Assembly: GCA_041481485.1 (NCBI GenBank)
Contig: JBGPBY010000032.1
Span: 1-24,256 of the forward strand
Origin: JBGPBY01 sp041481485
GTDB lineage: Bacteria; Acidobacteriota; Terriglobia; 20CM-2-55-15
Direction: 5' to 3'
DNA: 24,256 nucleotides
Below are positions 14,712 to 22,510 of the stretch, piece after piece. The notes below the pieces were generated by a model. The model did no database searches and was not told where the DNA came from. It saw only the letters and a list, made by a program, of their open reading frames with translations. A program made the position numbers and the translations under genes. How positions within the stretch are numbered: the first letter of the stretch is position 1; every line of letters begins with the position of its first letter.

Positions 14712-15664
14712 CGGCGTTTGCCTACGGTGAAAAAGAGCCCGCCTTCATGTCCGAGCAGGCGAATCCAGCCCAGTTGCGCCAGCCAGCCTTCTGCCCGCCA
14801 ATTGTCGACCGCGCGCGCGAATAGCCCTTTCGGTTCCTCGTCCAACACCGCAGTCGGATAGGCCCGGAGATATTCGGCATCGTTTTCCTCGAACCAGCCC
14901 TGCACCTCTCGAAGCGTGTGACGATGCTCTTCGGGATGTTGGTATTGGTCGCGCAGCCACGCCTCTCGTCGTGCCGGTTCACTGCGCCGATCTCGCAGCA
15001 CCGGATCGAACGGAATAAACCGGAAGCCCGAAAGCCGGGCCACAATGCGTCGCAGCCGCAGCGGCACGCGGGCAAACTTATTGTAGACACCGAGCACGAT
15101 GATTCCACCGGGGCGGGCGAGCCGCACGAGGTGGGCGAACGTGGCGCGTGGTTCCGGCGTGTGATGCACCACGCCCGAAGAATAGACCACGTCGAAAGAG
15201 CCTTTCGCCAAGGCGGGGCTCTGGAGATCGGTCTCCACGAACAAAACGCGGTCAATGCCGAAGCGCCTTGCAGCGGCAGCGCCAAGTCGAAGCGATGGGC
15301 GCGACAAATCTGCGGCGACCACCAGGCGATCCCCGCGAGCCAGATACAGGCTCATCTGACCGGTTCCGCAACCGGCGTCGACGATTCGCGCATTGCCGGG
15401 GATTGCCTCGTCGAGGAGTCGCGCAAACATGCTTTGTTCGGCCCGTGCGCGAAGCGCGTGCAGACTATCGCGTGGGGGATACCCAGGGAAGGGAGTGTGT
15501 TCGTAGAACTTCCGGACGGCGTCGACGCGCGCACCGCTGGGTAGACGAAGGTTGGGAATTCCCTCTGGCGCTTCAAACACCTCGCCACAGCCGCTGCACA
15601 TCAGATTTGGATCGAGCCGATTTGCGCACACCGGGCAGGCGAGCAGATCCCGGAAACGGTCCAT
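14708..15664 (-). CDS. Class I SAM-dependent methyltransferase with N-terminal zinc ribbon
   Basis: 318-residue enzyme. Cys10, Cys13, Cys23 and Cys26 (LLACPVC ... MCSGC) form a Trm112-like zinc ribbon, followed from about residue 93 by a Rossmann methyltransferase domain: motif I VDAGCGTG (95-102), an acidic pocket end in VAADLS (117-122), and motif IV-like FDVVYSSGVVHHTPEP. C-terminal region has a RDQYQHPEEHRHTLREVQGW segment seen in small-molecule (not protein or RNA) methyltransferases. The start ATG at 15664 is 2 nt after the DUF5989 stop, so coupled. The Zn ribbon-plus-Rossmann form is common in natural-product and polysaccharide O-methyltransferases; the substrate is unknown. Confidence 0.87.
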   Translation of the reverse strand: MDRFRDLLACPVCANRLDPNLMCSGCGEVFEAPEGIPNLRLPSGARVDAVRKFYEHTPFPGYPPRDSLHALRARAEQSMFARLLDEAIPGNARIVDAGCGTGQMSLYLARGDRLVVAADLSRPSLRLGAAAARRFGIDRVLFVETDLQSPALAKGSFDVVYSSGVVHHTPEPRATFAHLVRLARPGGIIVLGVYNKFARVPLRLRRIVARLSGFRFIPFDPVLRDRRSEPARREAWLRDQYQHPEEHRHTLREVQGWFEENDAEYLRAYPTAVLDEEPKGLFARAVDNWRAEGWLAQLGWIRLLGHEGGLFFTVGKRR

Positions 15665-15666
15665 CC

Positions 15667-15879
15667 TCAAAAGATCGCGTAGATGAATGGTGCCAACGCT
15701 TCGACTGTGGTCGCCAGTATCAGCACCAAACCAAATACACAGAGAAAGACCGCCAGCGGGAGGAGCCACCGGCTGCCGGAATCTCTGCGCCACATCCCCC
15801 GCGCGAGATCCGCGATCGATCCAGCCATGCTCGCGAACATTAACAATCGCCGCCGGGTCCAGCTGGGTTTTCTGATCAT
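15667..15879 (-). CDS. DUF5989 family (SxtK-like) small membrane protein
   Basis: 70 residues from the ATG at 15879, which overlaps the carbamoyltransferase stop (ATGA). One central membrane helix (WLLPLAVFLCVFGLVLILATT) precedes the family's diagnostic end, EALAPFIYAIF. DUF5989 proteins are typically found next to carbamoyltransferases, as SxtK is in the saxitoxin cluster, and are thought to help the enzyme at the membrane, though no activity is proven. An upstream in-frame extension to 16005 lies within the carbamoyltransferase gene and is unlikely. It is the third gene of the operon. Confidence 0.85.
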   Translation of the reverse strand: MIRKPSWTRRRLLMFASMAGSIADLARGMWRRDSGSRWLLPLAVFLCVFGLVLILATTVEALAPFIYAIF

Positions 15880-17648
15880 ACCGCCGCTTCCTCCTTCGCG
15901 GATTTCACGGTTGAAGGTCCACGCTTCGTGACGACCACCGGTGCCGCGACCAGCATGTCGATGCCGCAGCGCCGAAACGTCGAATATCCTTCGAGCGCCG
16001 AACACACGATGGGTTCTCCAGCAACATTGAAGGACGTGTTGAGCAGCACTGGAATCCCGCTCCGGCGGCCATAAGCATCGAGCAGCGCGGACAGGCGAGG
16101 AGCCATTTCGCGCTCAAGCACCTGAACGCGAGCTGTACCATCTACATGAGTGATCGCAGCCAGTCTCGATCGCCACTCGGGCCGCACGGCAAACACTCCC
16201 GACATGAAACGGCCGAGCCGGGAGCCACCGGGCGGCAACTCGAAATACCGATCGGCCGACTCGGCAAGTGTGACCGGCGCGAAGGGCCGGAATTCTTCGC
16301 GGTACTTGATATCGCGATTGAGGCGGTCGCGCATTTCACTGGAATGCGGCGCTGCAAGAATGCTGCGATGGCCGAGCGATCGAGGTCCGAACTCGCACGC
16401 CCCCTCCATCCAGCCAATGACACGTCCGGCGTGGAGTTCATCCGCCGTTCTCTCGATCAACTGGGAGTCGGCGATCTCTTCGACGTCCAGGCCATCCTCT
16501 CGCGCCGCTCGCATCAGATCCCTGGAGTCCAAAGGCGGGCCCCAGAATGGATGATCGGGTACGTCCCGGTCTGGCTGGCCAAAGTACACGCGATCGGCAT
16601 AGAGAGCCGCGCCCAGTGCGCAGCCGGCATCACCAGGCGCCGGCGGCACAAACACACGCTCGAATCCGGACTCGGCAAGAATTCTGGCGTTCGCGACACC
16701 GTTGAGTGCAACGCCTCCGCCGAGACAGAGATCCCGTAAGCCCGTCTCCCGTTGGAGTGCGCGCGTCATGTCGACCAGCGTGTCTTCGAGCACTCGTTGG
16801 ATGCTGGCTGCGCAATCGGCAAAACGCTGACCCTCCGCCGTGTCGAGGTCGATCGGTTCGTAGGGGAGGCGCGGTGGGCCGAACAGTTCTACGAAACGGG
16901 ACGAATACGACCGTGTCGTCGAGGAATGGTATTCGAAGTAGTCCAGGTCCAGAGCGAATGCGCCGTCCGGCGTCCGGCGGATCAGCCGGCGCACCCGATC
17001 CACTTGCGTCGGCCGGCCGTGGGCGGCGAGCCCCATGACTTTATATTCGCCTTCGTTTACGGCGAAGCCGAGAAATGCCGTAAAGGTCGAATACAACATG
17101 CCGAGCGAATGCGGAAACCGGATTTCACGCAGGAGTGTGATCGCCGTGCCTCCATCGGCGCGCTCACCGTGGCCCACCGTAAGAGTCGCCCATTCGCCAA
17201 CGCCGTCTGCAGTCAGGATCGCTGCCCGCCTTGTGGGCGCAGTCAGAAAAGCCGCCGCCGCATGCGACTGGTGGTGCCTCGTAAACAAGACCTTGCGCCG
17301 AGGTATGCCGAGATGCGACGAGATGATGCCGCGCGTCCATACCTTTTCCCCGAGCGAGTTCTTCATGGCGTGAGGAAAGGACCTCCAGGATCTCGGGAAC
17401 GCGCGCAGTGCTGAAGTGAGGATGCGTTCGAACTTGAGCATACTGCGCTCGTAGAAGACGACGGCATCGAGATTGTCAGGACTGAGTCCGGCGTGATCGA
17501 GGCACCATTCAATCGCGCCGGCCGGGAAGGCGGCGTCATTTTTACGGCGCGACAAGCGTTCTTCCTGAACCGCACAGACAGGCACACCATCACAGACAAG
17601 CGCGGCCGCCGAATCGTGATAGTGCGCGGAGATGCCCAGAATCTTCAT
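15876..17648 (-). CDS. Carbamoyltransferase, NodU/CmcH/SxtI family
   Basis: 590-residue O-carbamoyltransferase that uses carbamoyl phosphate and ATP through a carbamoyladenylate. I start at the ATG at 17648 (MKILGISAHYHDSAAAL), which is the family start; an upstream 57-residue extension overlaps the neighbouring gene. Kae1-like N-terminal domain: metal-type histidines in HHQSHAA (125-131), ILTADGVGEW (144-153), GGGVALN (310-316), and Asp340 in APGDAG. C-terminal domain: EFGPRSLGHRSILA (419-432), KYREEFRPFAPV (448-459), LLNTSFNVAGEP (535-546). All known key motifs are intact. The ATG follows the ferritin-like gene's stop by 1 nt. Target acceptor unknown; partners (DUF5989, SxtJ-like tail) match the saxitoxin-type arrangement. 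Confidence 0.93.
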   Translation of the reverse strand: MKILGISAHYHDSAAALVCDGVPVCAVQEERLSRRKNDAAFPAGAIEWCLDHAGLSPDNLDAVVFYERSMLKFERILTSALRAFPRSWRSFPHAMKNSLGEKVWTRGIISSHLGIPRRKVLFTRHHQSHAAAAFLTAPTRRAAILTADGVGEWATLTVGHGERADGGTAITLLREIRFPHSLGMLYSTFTAFLGFAVNEGEYKVMGLAAHGRPTQVDRVRRLIRRTPDGAFALDLDYFEYHSSTTRSYSSRFVELFGPPRLPYEPIDLDTAEGQRFADCAASIQRVLEDTLVDMTRALQRETGLRDLCLGGGVALNGVANARILAESGFERVFVPPAPGDAGCALGAALYADRVYFGQPDRDVPDHPFWGPPLDSRDLMRAAREDGLDVEEIADSQLIERTADELHAGRVIGWMEGACEFGPRSLGHRSILAAPHSSEMRDRLNRDIKYREEFRPFAPVTLAESADRYFELPPGGSRLGRFMSGVFAVRPEWRSRLAAITHVDGTARVQVLEREMAPRLSALLDAYGRRSGIPVLLNTSFNVAGEPIVCSALEGYSTFRRCGIDMLVAAPVVVTKRGPSTVKSAKEEAAV

Positions 17649-17649
17649 C

Positions 17650-18402
17650 TCAATATTGACCGGTGAACGATTCATTGTGCTCGAGTGGATGCTCGGTCCA
17701 GCCAGTCGGCTCACGCCGCTCGGCACGCTTGGCAAGCCAAACGAACGGTGGAAGCAGGATGAAGTAAACCACGGTGAGCATGATTGTCCCGAAGAGGCCG
17801 GCAATCGCGGCCGCCACACGCAAATACTGCTTCCAAAGGCGGCTGGCGCGCGCGCGCCACAACCGTCGCCGGTAGGATCCGGGAGAAATACGGGTGAGCT
17901 GAGTATAGGTATAGTTCATGTGAAACACCTCGTCCCGCAGAATCTCTTCGAACACGGCGCGCGTCAACGTGTCGGCGGCGACAACCTCCCGATAGATTGA
18001 GAAGCGGCCAGCGGCTGCTTTTTCTGACAAATGCAGAAACGCGAGCAACGACTCATCGGGTTCGTCGCCAATGTGCAGGTCGTCGATGCCATGACCATCA
18101 GACGGAAGCCAGCTCGCCGGCGCGGGCAGTGCAGTACGTTTGGTCCGTGTCCGGAGAAGAGCTGCGCCGCGTTGACGGAGCAGGTCTCCATGATGGAGTT
18201 CGTCAATCGCGTGCGCCAGGTAGAGCCGGCGCAACAGCGGATCCGCAGTGACTTCCGCCGCGCGAAGAATGTCGCGTCCGCCATCGATCTCAACTTCGGC
18301 GAAGGAGAGCAGCTTACGCACGCGCCGGTCAAGATCGCCCCAGATCCACCGGTGAACGACGCTGAGCAGCCGATTCACGCGTCTTGATCGTCCAACTCTC
18401 AT
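17650..18402 (-). CDS. Ferritin-like diiron protein with C-terminal membrane (SxtJ-like) tail
   Basis: 250-residue protein. Residues ~30-170 form a ferritin-like four-helix bundle: helix A with several Glu (36-50), helix B with E68-x-x-H71 (DELHHGD), helix C with E127 or E139, helix D with E158-x-x-H161 (RDEVFHMNY). The Glu/ExxH/Glu/ExxH order is that of a diiron carboxylate site, suggesting an oxidase, oxygenase or ferroxidase. Residues ~190-226 form one long or two short membrane helices (VAAAIAGLFGTIMLTVVYFILLPP) followed by a basic stretch and a polar tail with EPTGWTEH. That tail resembles the end of SxtJ membrane proteins, usually a separate gene next to the carbamoyltransferase. No clear Shine-Dalgarno is seen before the ATG at 18402. 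It leads the five-gene operon. Confidence 0.75.
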   Translation of the reverse strand: MRVGRSRRVNRLLSVVHRWIWGDLDRRVRKLLSFAEVEIDGGRDILRAAEVTADPLLRRLYLAHAIDELHHGDLLRQRGAALLRTRTKRTALPAPASWLPSDGHGIDDLHIGDEPDESLLAFLHLSEKAAAGRFSIYREVVAADTLTRAVFEEILRDEVFHMNYTYTQLTRISPGSYRRRLWRARASRLWKQYLRVAAAIAGLFGTIMLTVVYFILLPPFVWLAKRAERREPTGWTEHPLEHNESFTGQY

Positions 18403-18577
18403 ATTCGAATTCTGTGTGCGGCGCGGAAAGCGCGTGAGATTAGAAGCGCTCCGATTTTATGCAAAACATTCAGGGTGGTCAATGTGCCGACCGGGAAAGC
18501 TCAGTTGATTAATGAGTAATGCTCTTGGTAATTCGGGGTTATAGAAGCGTGAGGCAATGAGACGCGATCGATCCAGA

Positions 18578-18703
18578 AAATCCCTCTCCCAACGGGAGAG
18601 GGTGGCCGAAGGCCGGGTGAGGGGTACCGCAAGTAAGAATTGTTACATGTGGTACCCCTCACCGGCCGCTGCGCGGCCCCCTCTGCCGTTGGGAGAGGGA
18701 TTT
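18578..18703. repeat. Large imperfect inverted repeat with nested hairpins
   Basis: Arms 18578-18627 and 18651-18703 are near reverse complements (both begin or end with AAATCCCTCTCCCAACGG and GGTGAGGGGTACC) and differ mainly in the middle, where each arm has its own small hairpin (GGCCGAAGGCC left, GGCCGCTGCGCGGCC right). The sequence resembles the CCCTCTCCC/GGGAGAGGG palindromes scattered in many bacterial genomes. The rest of the gap 18403-18823 holds no gene I can support. Confidence 0.85.
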
Positions 18704-18823
18704 CTTTGAATCGCATACCTTCACAACTTCACAGATCGCGCCTACAGCGGGGCCGTCGCAGAATTCTTTGACATCCTGCGCGGGGATGGATCATGGTTAG
18801 TTTATTCAGTCCGGAGGTAAACG

Positions 18824-19120
18824 ATGCTGCATAAGACCAGTTATATGCGCGGTTTTCATGTCCATGCGACCGACGGAGCAATCGGTCACGTTGAAGAGTT
18901 TCTCGTAGACGAATCCTGGCACGTGCGGTATCTCGTTATCGACACCAGCAATTGGGTCGGCGGGAAATCGGTCATTGTCCCGTCCAGTGTGGTCGAAAAA
19001 GTCGACTCACCGAATAAGAAGATCGCGATAAATTTGACGCGTGCGGAAGTTTCGGGCAGTCCTTTGGTTCAAAAAGCAGACATCGAATTGATTGAAACTC
19101 TAGGGTGGATGATTTTCTAG
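18824..19120 (+). CDS. PRC-barrel domain protein
   Basis: 98-residue protein composed of a single PRC-barrel: an opening beta strand (GFHVHATDGAIGHVEEFLVDE), a middle WHVRYLVIDTSNWVGGKSVIVPSSVV and a closing part with INLTRAEVSGSPL. The DGxIGxVxDFLxDD-type pattern matches the family used in RNA processing (RimM), photosynthetic reaction centre H subunit and many stress-linked small proteins. GGAGG precedes the ATG by 7 nt. Cytoplasmic by lack of signal. No operon partner is clear, though the next gene begins 62 nt downstream; general stress or tethering role is only inferred. Confidence 0.85.
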   Translation: MLHKTSYMRGFHVHATDGAIGHVEEFLVDESWHVRYLVIDTSNWVGGKSVIVPSSVVEKVDSPNKKIAINLTRAEVSGSPLVQKADIELIETLGWMIF

Positions 19121-19182
19121 CCTGCCGCTACCGGCATTCTGCGGTTTTTGACTTCGGGAACCGGCGGGCGGATGATGTCGAA

Positions 19183-19470
19183 ATGCGAAAACCCATATTC
19201 TTTCTTCTATCGATTGGCTTGCTTGCGGGCGGCGGTATTCGGGCGGCACAGGAAACCGATACGTACCGGCCAACCGCAACAATCAAAGACATCATGAACG
19301 CAATGGTGGATCCAAGCGCCGACTACATTTGGGACTCGGTGTCGACTCAGATTAGCGCAGCTGGAATAGTGGAGCGTGCGCCAAGGTTTGCCCAGCCCGC
19401 CCCGTCGCTGAGTCTGGCGATGGTAAACTCTCGCAACTTTTCTGAAATCCTTGTACAGGTGCAGGCATGA
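19183..19470 (+). CDS. Short secreted protein, probably truncated (cytochrome c-like relative)
   Basis: 95 residues. The ATG at 19183 gives a signal peptide (MRKPIFFLLSIGLLAGGGIRAAQ), then IKDIMNAMVDPSADYIWDSV and AAGIVERAPR. From memory this second part matches the front of longer acidobacterial and proteobacterial proteins, described as cytochrome c-like or unknown, in which a DEEW-type segment follows ERAPR; here the sequence after ERAPR is different and ends 27 residues later. I read this as a deletion or replaced tail. The stop overlaps the next gene's ATG (ATGA). No strong ribosome site. Could also be a genuine short family. Confidence 0.5.
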   Translation: MRKPIFFLLSIGLLAGGGIRAAQETDTYRPTATIKDIMNAMVDPSADYIWDSVSTQISAAGIVERAPRFAQPAPSLSLAMVNSRNFSEILVQVQA

Positions 19471-20495
19471 ATGACCGCGATACGGTGCTTTGGCCCTACT
19501 CCAGGCGGGCTGCTGTTCTTGCAGTTCCGCTGATCCTCTTCCTGCTTCTCGTTGCGGTCGAGTTGATGCGCGCTTCAATGGGTTGGCCGCGTGCAGAGAA
19601 CGAACGCCTGGTCTTTATCGGCATATTCTTTTTCAGCGTTCTTCCACTTTTCCTGATCCTGGTCGAAATCCTTGTCCAGCACGGCGCGGTACTTGAATTC
19701 AAGGGACTCAAAGTTAACCTGGCGCAAATTCCCCCCGCAGCACCCACAATCGAATTTGTTGCAACAAATATTGGAGTTCGGACAGGCGCAGTAAACGACA
19801 GCAGCAGTGCTCAGATCCTCGATACATTGAGAGATGCCATGAACCGCGAGGTAGTCATTCTCGATTTAGAGGATGGTCATGCCTGGTGGGAAACACGACT
19901 GTTGGTCCTAATGGCGGGTGCGATTCGACTTGGGCGGCCGAAGGCCGTTGTCTTCCTGGGCACCATCGGGGAAAGACAGAAGCAGTTTTTCGGCTGGGCA
20001 TACAGCGAGATGATCTTCAGGTGCCTTCTTCGCTCCGACGAAAGGTTTCAGCGAATTTATTTTCGATCTCAGGCCGCGGCGCGTCAGTGGAGGCTCATTG
20101 AGCCATTTCCAGACGGACAAATGAATCCTGGTCCGCCTGCGGCAATTGCCGGGCCTGTCAGCCTGGCTCAAAACAGGTTTTTTATGGCCTTCAGCAGTGG
20201 ATTGCCAAACGAATATGCCGCTGAACAATTATTGGCATCAGAGCTTGGTGAAAAAATTGAAAATCAGGGTCCGCCGCATTCCATCAATTTGAACCGATTG
20301 CAGGAGTTGTTTCTGCCAGTACTTCACTCGCAGAGCATCGATCAGGACGCCTCAAAGCAAGACCAGCTACGCCAACTCACAGCGGACGATAGTGAATATA
20401 TTGCTGTCACCAGCGGCCGTCATTATGTACAACTCGTTCGACGACTATCTGTACTGACAGTTTTGGTTACGAATTCCGTTTCATCGAAAGCTTAA
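19467..20495 (+). CDS. Unknown protein with two N-terminal membrane helices
   Basis: 342 residues. Two membrane helices (AAVLAVPLILFLLLVAVELM at ~15-34 and LVFIGIFFFSVLPLFLILVEILV at ~48-70) anchor a long, likely cytoplasmic, domain of alpha/beta type: EVVILDLEDGHAWWETRLLVLMAGAIRLGRPKAVVFLG suggests a Rossmann-like core, followed by RQWRLIEPFPDGQ and a helical end. No catalytic motif or family was recognised. It starts within the stop of the short secreted gene (ATGA), so the two are coupled. After its TAA, two other frames remain open for about 50 codons, so a frameshift that shortened the gene is possible but not shown. Confidence 0.65.
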   Translation: MNDRDTVLWPYSRRAAVLAVPLILFLLLVAVELMRASMGWPRAENERLVFIGIFFFSVLPLFLILVEILVQHGAVLEFKGLKVNLAQIPPAAPTIEFVATNIGVRTGAVNDSSSAQILDTLRDAMNREVVILDLEDGHAWWETRLLVLMAGAIRLGRPKAVVFLGTIGERQKQFFGWAYSEMIFRCLLRSDERFQRIYFRSQAAARQWRLIEPFPDGQMNPGPPAAIAGPVSLAQNRFFMAFSSGLPNEYAAEQLLASELGEKIENQGPPHSINLNRLQELFLPVLHSQSIDQDASKQDQLRQLTADDSEYIAVTSGRHYVQLVRRLSVLTVLVTNSVSSKA

Positions 20496-20669
20496 AGGTC
20501 TTGGGACTCGAGCCGATCTCGTTGATGCCATCGCCGGTGGAGGCGAGCGCGGACAGGTCGCTTCAGTCGCTGAGTTCAAGGGCTGTGCCAACCTTTCTCG
20601 TGTCGACCTGCAGCAATTCGTAAGAGAGTACTGGTCATCCTCAGCGCTCCTGCAACTGCGATGGAGTTC

Positions 20670-22382
20670 CTATCTTAAGATCTGCGAGGAAATCCGCTGG
20701 ACAGCGACGTCGACAACCGCGGAACGGCCGCCGCGCACGATTTGCAGCGCGCGCTGCAATGTGTCTCTGAGTTCTTTCCGGATGGACACGTGAAACGGTT
20801 CGGCATTGCCGGCGGCTGCCGCAATATCGGCAAGGCGAGCGCCTGCACCCACCGTGACCCAGTACGTATCGTTCTGCATGGCGGTGCCTTCCGGATGGAC
20901 TGCCAGCGTGGAATGCTTCGGAGCGTTCCAGCCGCCATTGTTATAGATGATCGTCAGAAATGGTGTCTGATAGGTTTTTGCCACCCAGTACGCACTGCTC
21001 GGAACGCCAAACAAATAGCAGCCATCGCCGACCAGTGCAATGACCTCCGCATCCGGACGCGCGAGCTTCGCACCGATGGATGCGTTGATACACCAGCCGA
21101 GACCCGCGCCGCCGCTGTTGTAATAGCTGGCTGGATTACTAAGCTTCAGAATAGTCGGTATGAGTTCGGTACAAGTGGGTGCTTCAAACAGCACCACGGA
21201 ACGGTCGGTTATCAATTCGCTCACCGCTTCGGTGAGTTCTTCCGCTGTAATGGATCCTTCTTCGGCGACGCCGGCAATGGGTTGCGCTCGCCGGCGCACG
21301 GATGCGATCCAGTCGACGCGCAATTGGCGTCCCGGCGGATTCGTCTGAACTATTTCCGACAGCTGTCCCAAGGCTGCACAGGAATCGGCCTGATGGATTC
21401 GTTGTGCAGGGAAATGCCAGTAACCAAGGCCAGTCTTGAGCGGATCGATGTCGATGTGGAACAACCGGGCTTCCGCATGCGGCTGAACCCTGGTCTTAAT
21501 CCATGGGACATCCACATCCAGCATCAGGATTAAATCCGCTTCGTCGACAAGACTGTTTCGCCGATAGCCCAAATGATGCTCGTGCCGGCCAGGGAAATTC
21601 ATATAAGCGGGACTTACTTCACAAACACCGATGCCGATGCGATCCGAGATTTCAACCAGAAGTTCAACCGCTCGCGGCTGACGTCCCAGATAGCTGGTGA
21701 TGACGATCGGCCGCTTCGACGCGATGAGCGCCTGGTAGAGTTCCGCGACGCTCTCCTTGCCCAATCCTCCCAGTTGCGATGCGGGCCAGTCTTCAAGATC
21801 TTCCGCTGCCGCAGGTGTTGTTCCTTCCCAGAATTCACGAGCGCCAGTGATATACACCGGCCCCTCGGGAGGCGTCGTCGAGATCTGAATAGCCCGTGCC
21901 ATCACGGACTCCATGCTTTCAGGCGCCCGCAGCTCGTAACACCATTTCATGTAGGGCGCCACGATTTCGTGTTGGCGCGTCATATCCTGAATGTAATGGA
22001 TGAACTCGTTGCGTGTGCCCACACGATCGCCGCCGTCGGTAACGGGAGACAATCCCGCAATTACAATCGCCGGTACGCGTCCGCGGGCTGCGTTGTGAAC
22101 GCTGCCGCCAAGATTCTGGGTGCCCACGTCGACGTGAACCAGAACCAGCTGCGGCTGACGCGTGACCATTGCATATCCATGAGCAGCGCTCAACGCCGTC
22201 ATTTCGTGGGGACACACCACAATTCCGGGCATTGGCTCGCCCCGTTGCTGCATTTCGGCGAATGCTTCAATGAAAGCGGGGTGATCGCTGCCCAGATTCG
22301 TAAACATGTACCGGATTCCCGCACGGGCGGAGAACGCAAGTAGTGTGCGGGCGGCAGAACGCAAATCCTGATCTTTGCTCAT
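20670..22382 (-). CDS. Thiamine-pyrophosphate-dependent decarboxylase/lyase (acetolactate synthase-like)
   Basis: 570-residue TPP enzyme, full length for the family, with the catalytic Glu in the N-terminal PYR domain (CPHEMTAL, E60) and the cofactor motif GDG-x26-NN in the C-terminal PP domain (G452 D453 G454 and N481 N482). The middle domain lacks a clear FAD-linked signature. Such enzymes decarboxylate or split 2-oxo acids (benzoylformate, phenylpyruvate and oxalyl-CoA types are relatives); the actual substrate is not readable. No good Shine-Dalgarno precedes the ATG at 22382. Divergent from an AAHS-type aromatic acid transporter 124 nt away, which suggests an aromatic or aromatic-derived 2-oxo acid. 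Confidence 0.85.
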   Translation of the reverse strand: MSKDQDLRSAARTLLAFSARAGIRYMFTNLGSDHPAFIEAFAEMQQRGEPMPGIVVCPHEMTALSAAHGYAMVTRQPQLVLVHVDVGTQNLGGSVHNAARGRVPAIVIAGLSPVTDGGDRVGTRNEFIHYIQDMTRQHEIVAPYMKWCYELRAPESMESVMARAIQISTTPPEGPVYITGAREFWEGTTPAAAEDLEDWPASQLGGLGKESVAELYQALIASKRPIVITSYLGRQPRAVELLVEISDRIGIGVCEVSPAYMNFPGRHEHHLGYRRNSLVDEADLILMLDVDVPWIKTRVQPHAEARLFHIDIDPLKTGLGYWHFPAQRIHQADSCAALGQLSEIVQTNPPGRQLRVDWIASVRRRAQPIAGVAEEGSITAEELTEAVSELITDRSVVLFEAPTCTELIPTILKLSNPASYYNSGGAGLGWCINASIGAKLARPDAEVIALVGDGCYLFGVPSSAYWVAKTYQTPFLTIIYNNGGWNAPKHSTLAVHPEGTAMQNDTYWVTVGAGARLADIAAAAGNAEPFHVSIRKELRDTLQRALQIVRGGRSAVVDVAVQRISSQILR

Positions 22383-22444
22383 AGTAGAAGGGGCACTGTC
22401 TCACAGTTGAGAGTGGGCGTTCAAGATTGTGTGAAGGATTCCGT

Positions 22445-22510
22445 ATGAAACACATCATCTTGACGGATAATGCGTCGGACCGAGAAGAGCAGGAAAGGGA
22501 GCGAAAGTGA
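22445..22510 (+). CDS. 21-residue upstream ORF (leader) coupled to the MFS gene
   Basis: ATG at 22445 with AAGGA at 22434-22438 and 6 nt spacing. The peptide is charged (MKHIILTDNASDREEQERER) and its TGA overlaps the GTG of the transporter (GTGA). Could be a leader peptide or a translational-coupling ORF. Confidence 0.45.
   Translation: MKHIILTDNASDREEQERERK

Noticed and set aside
15880..16005. Upstream extension of the DUF5989 frame
   Set aside because: Lies inside the carbamoyltransferase gene and adds no conserved residues; the ATGA-overlap start is preferred.
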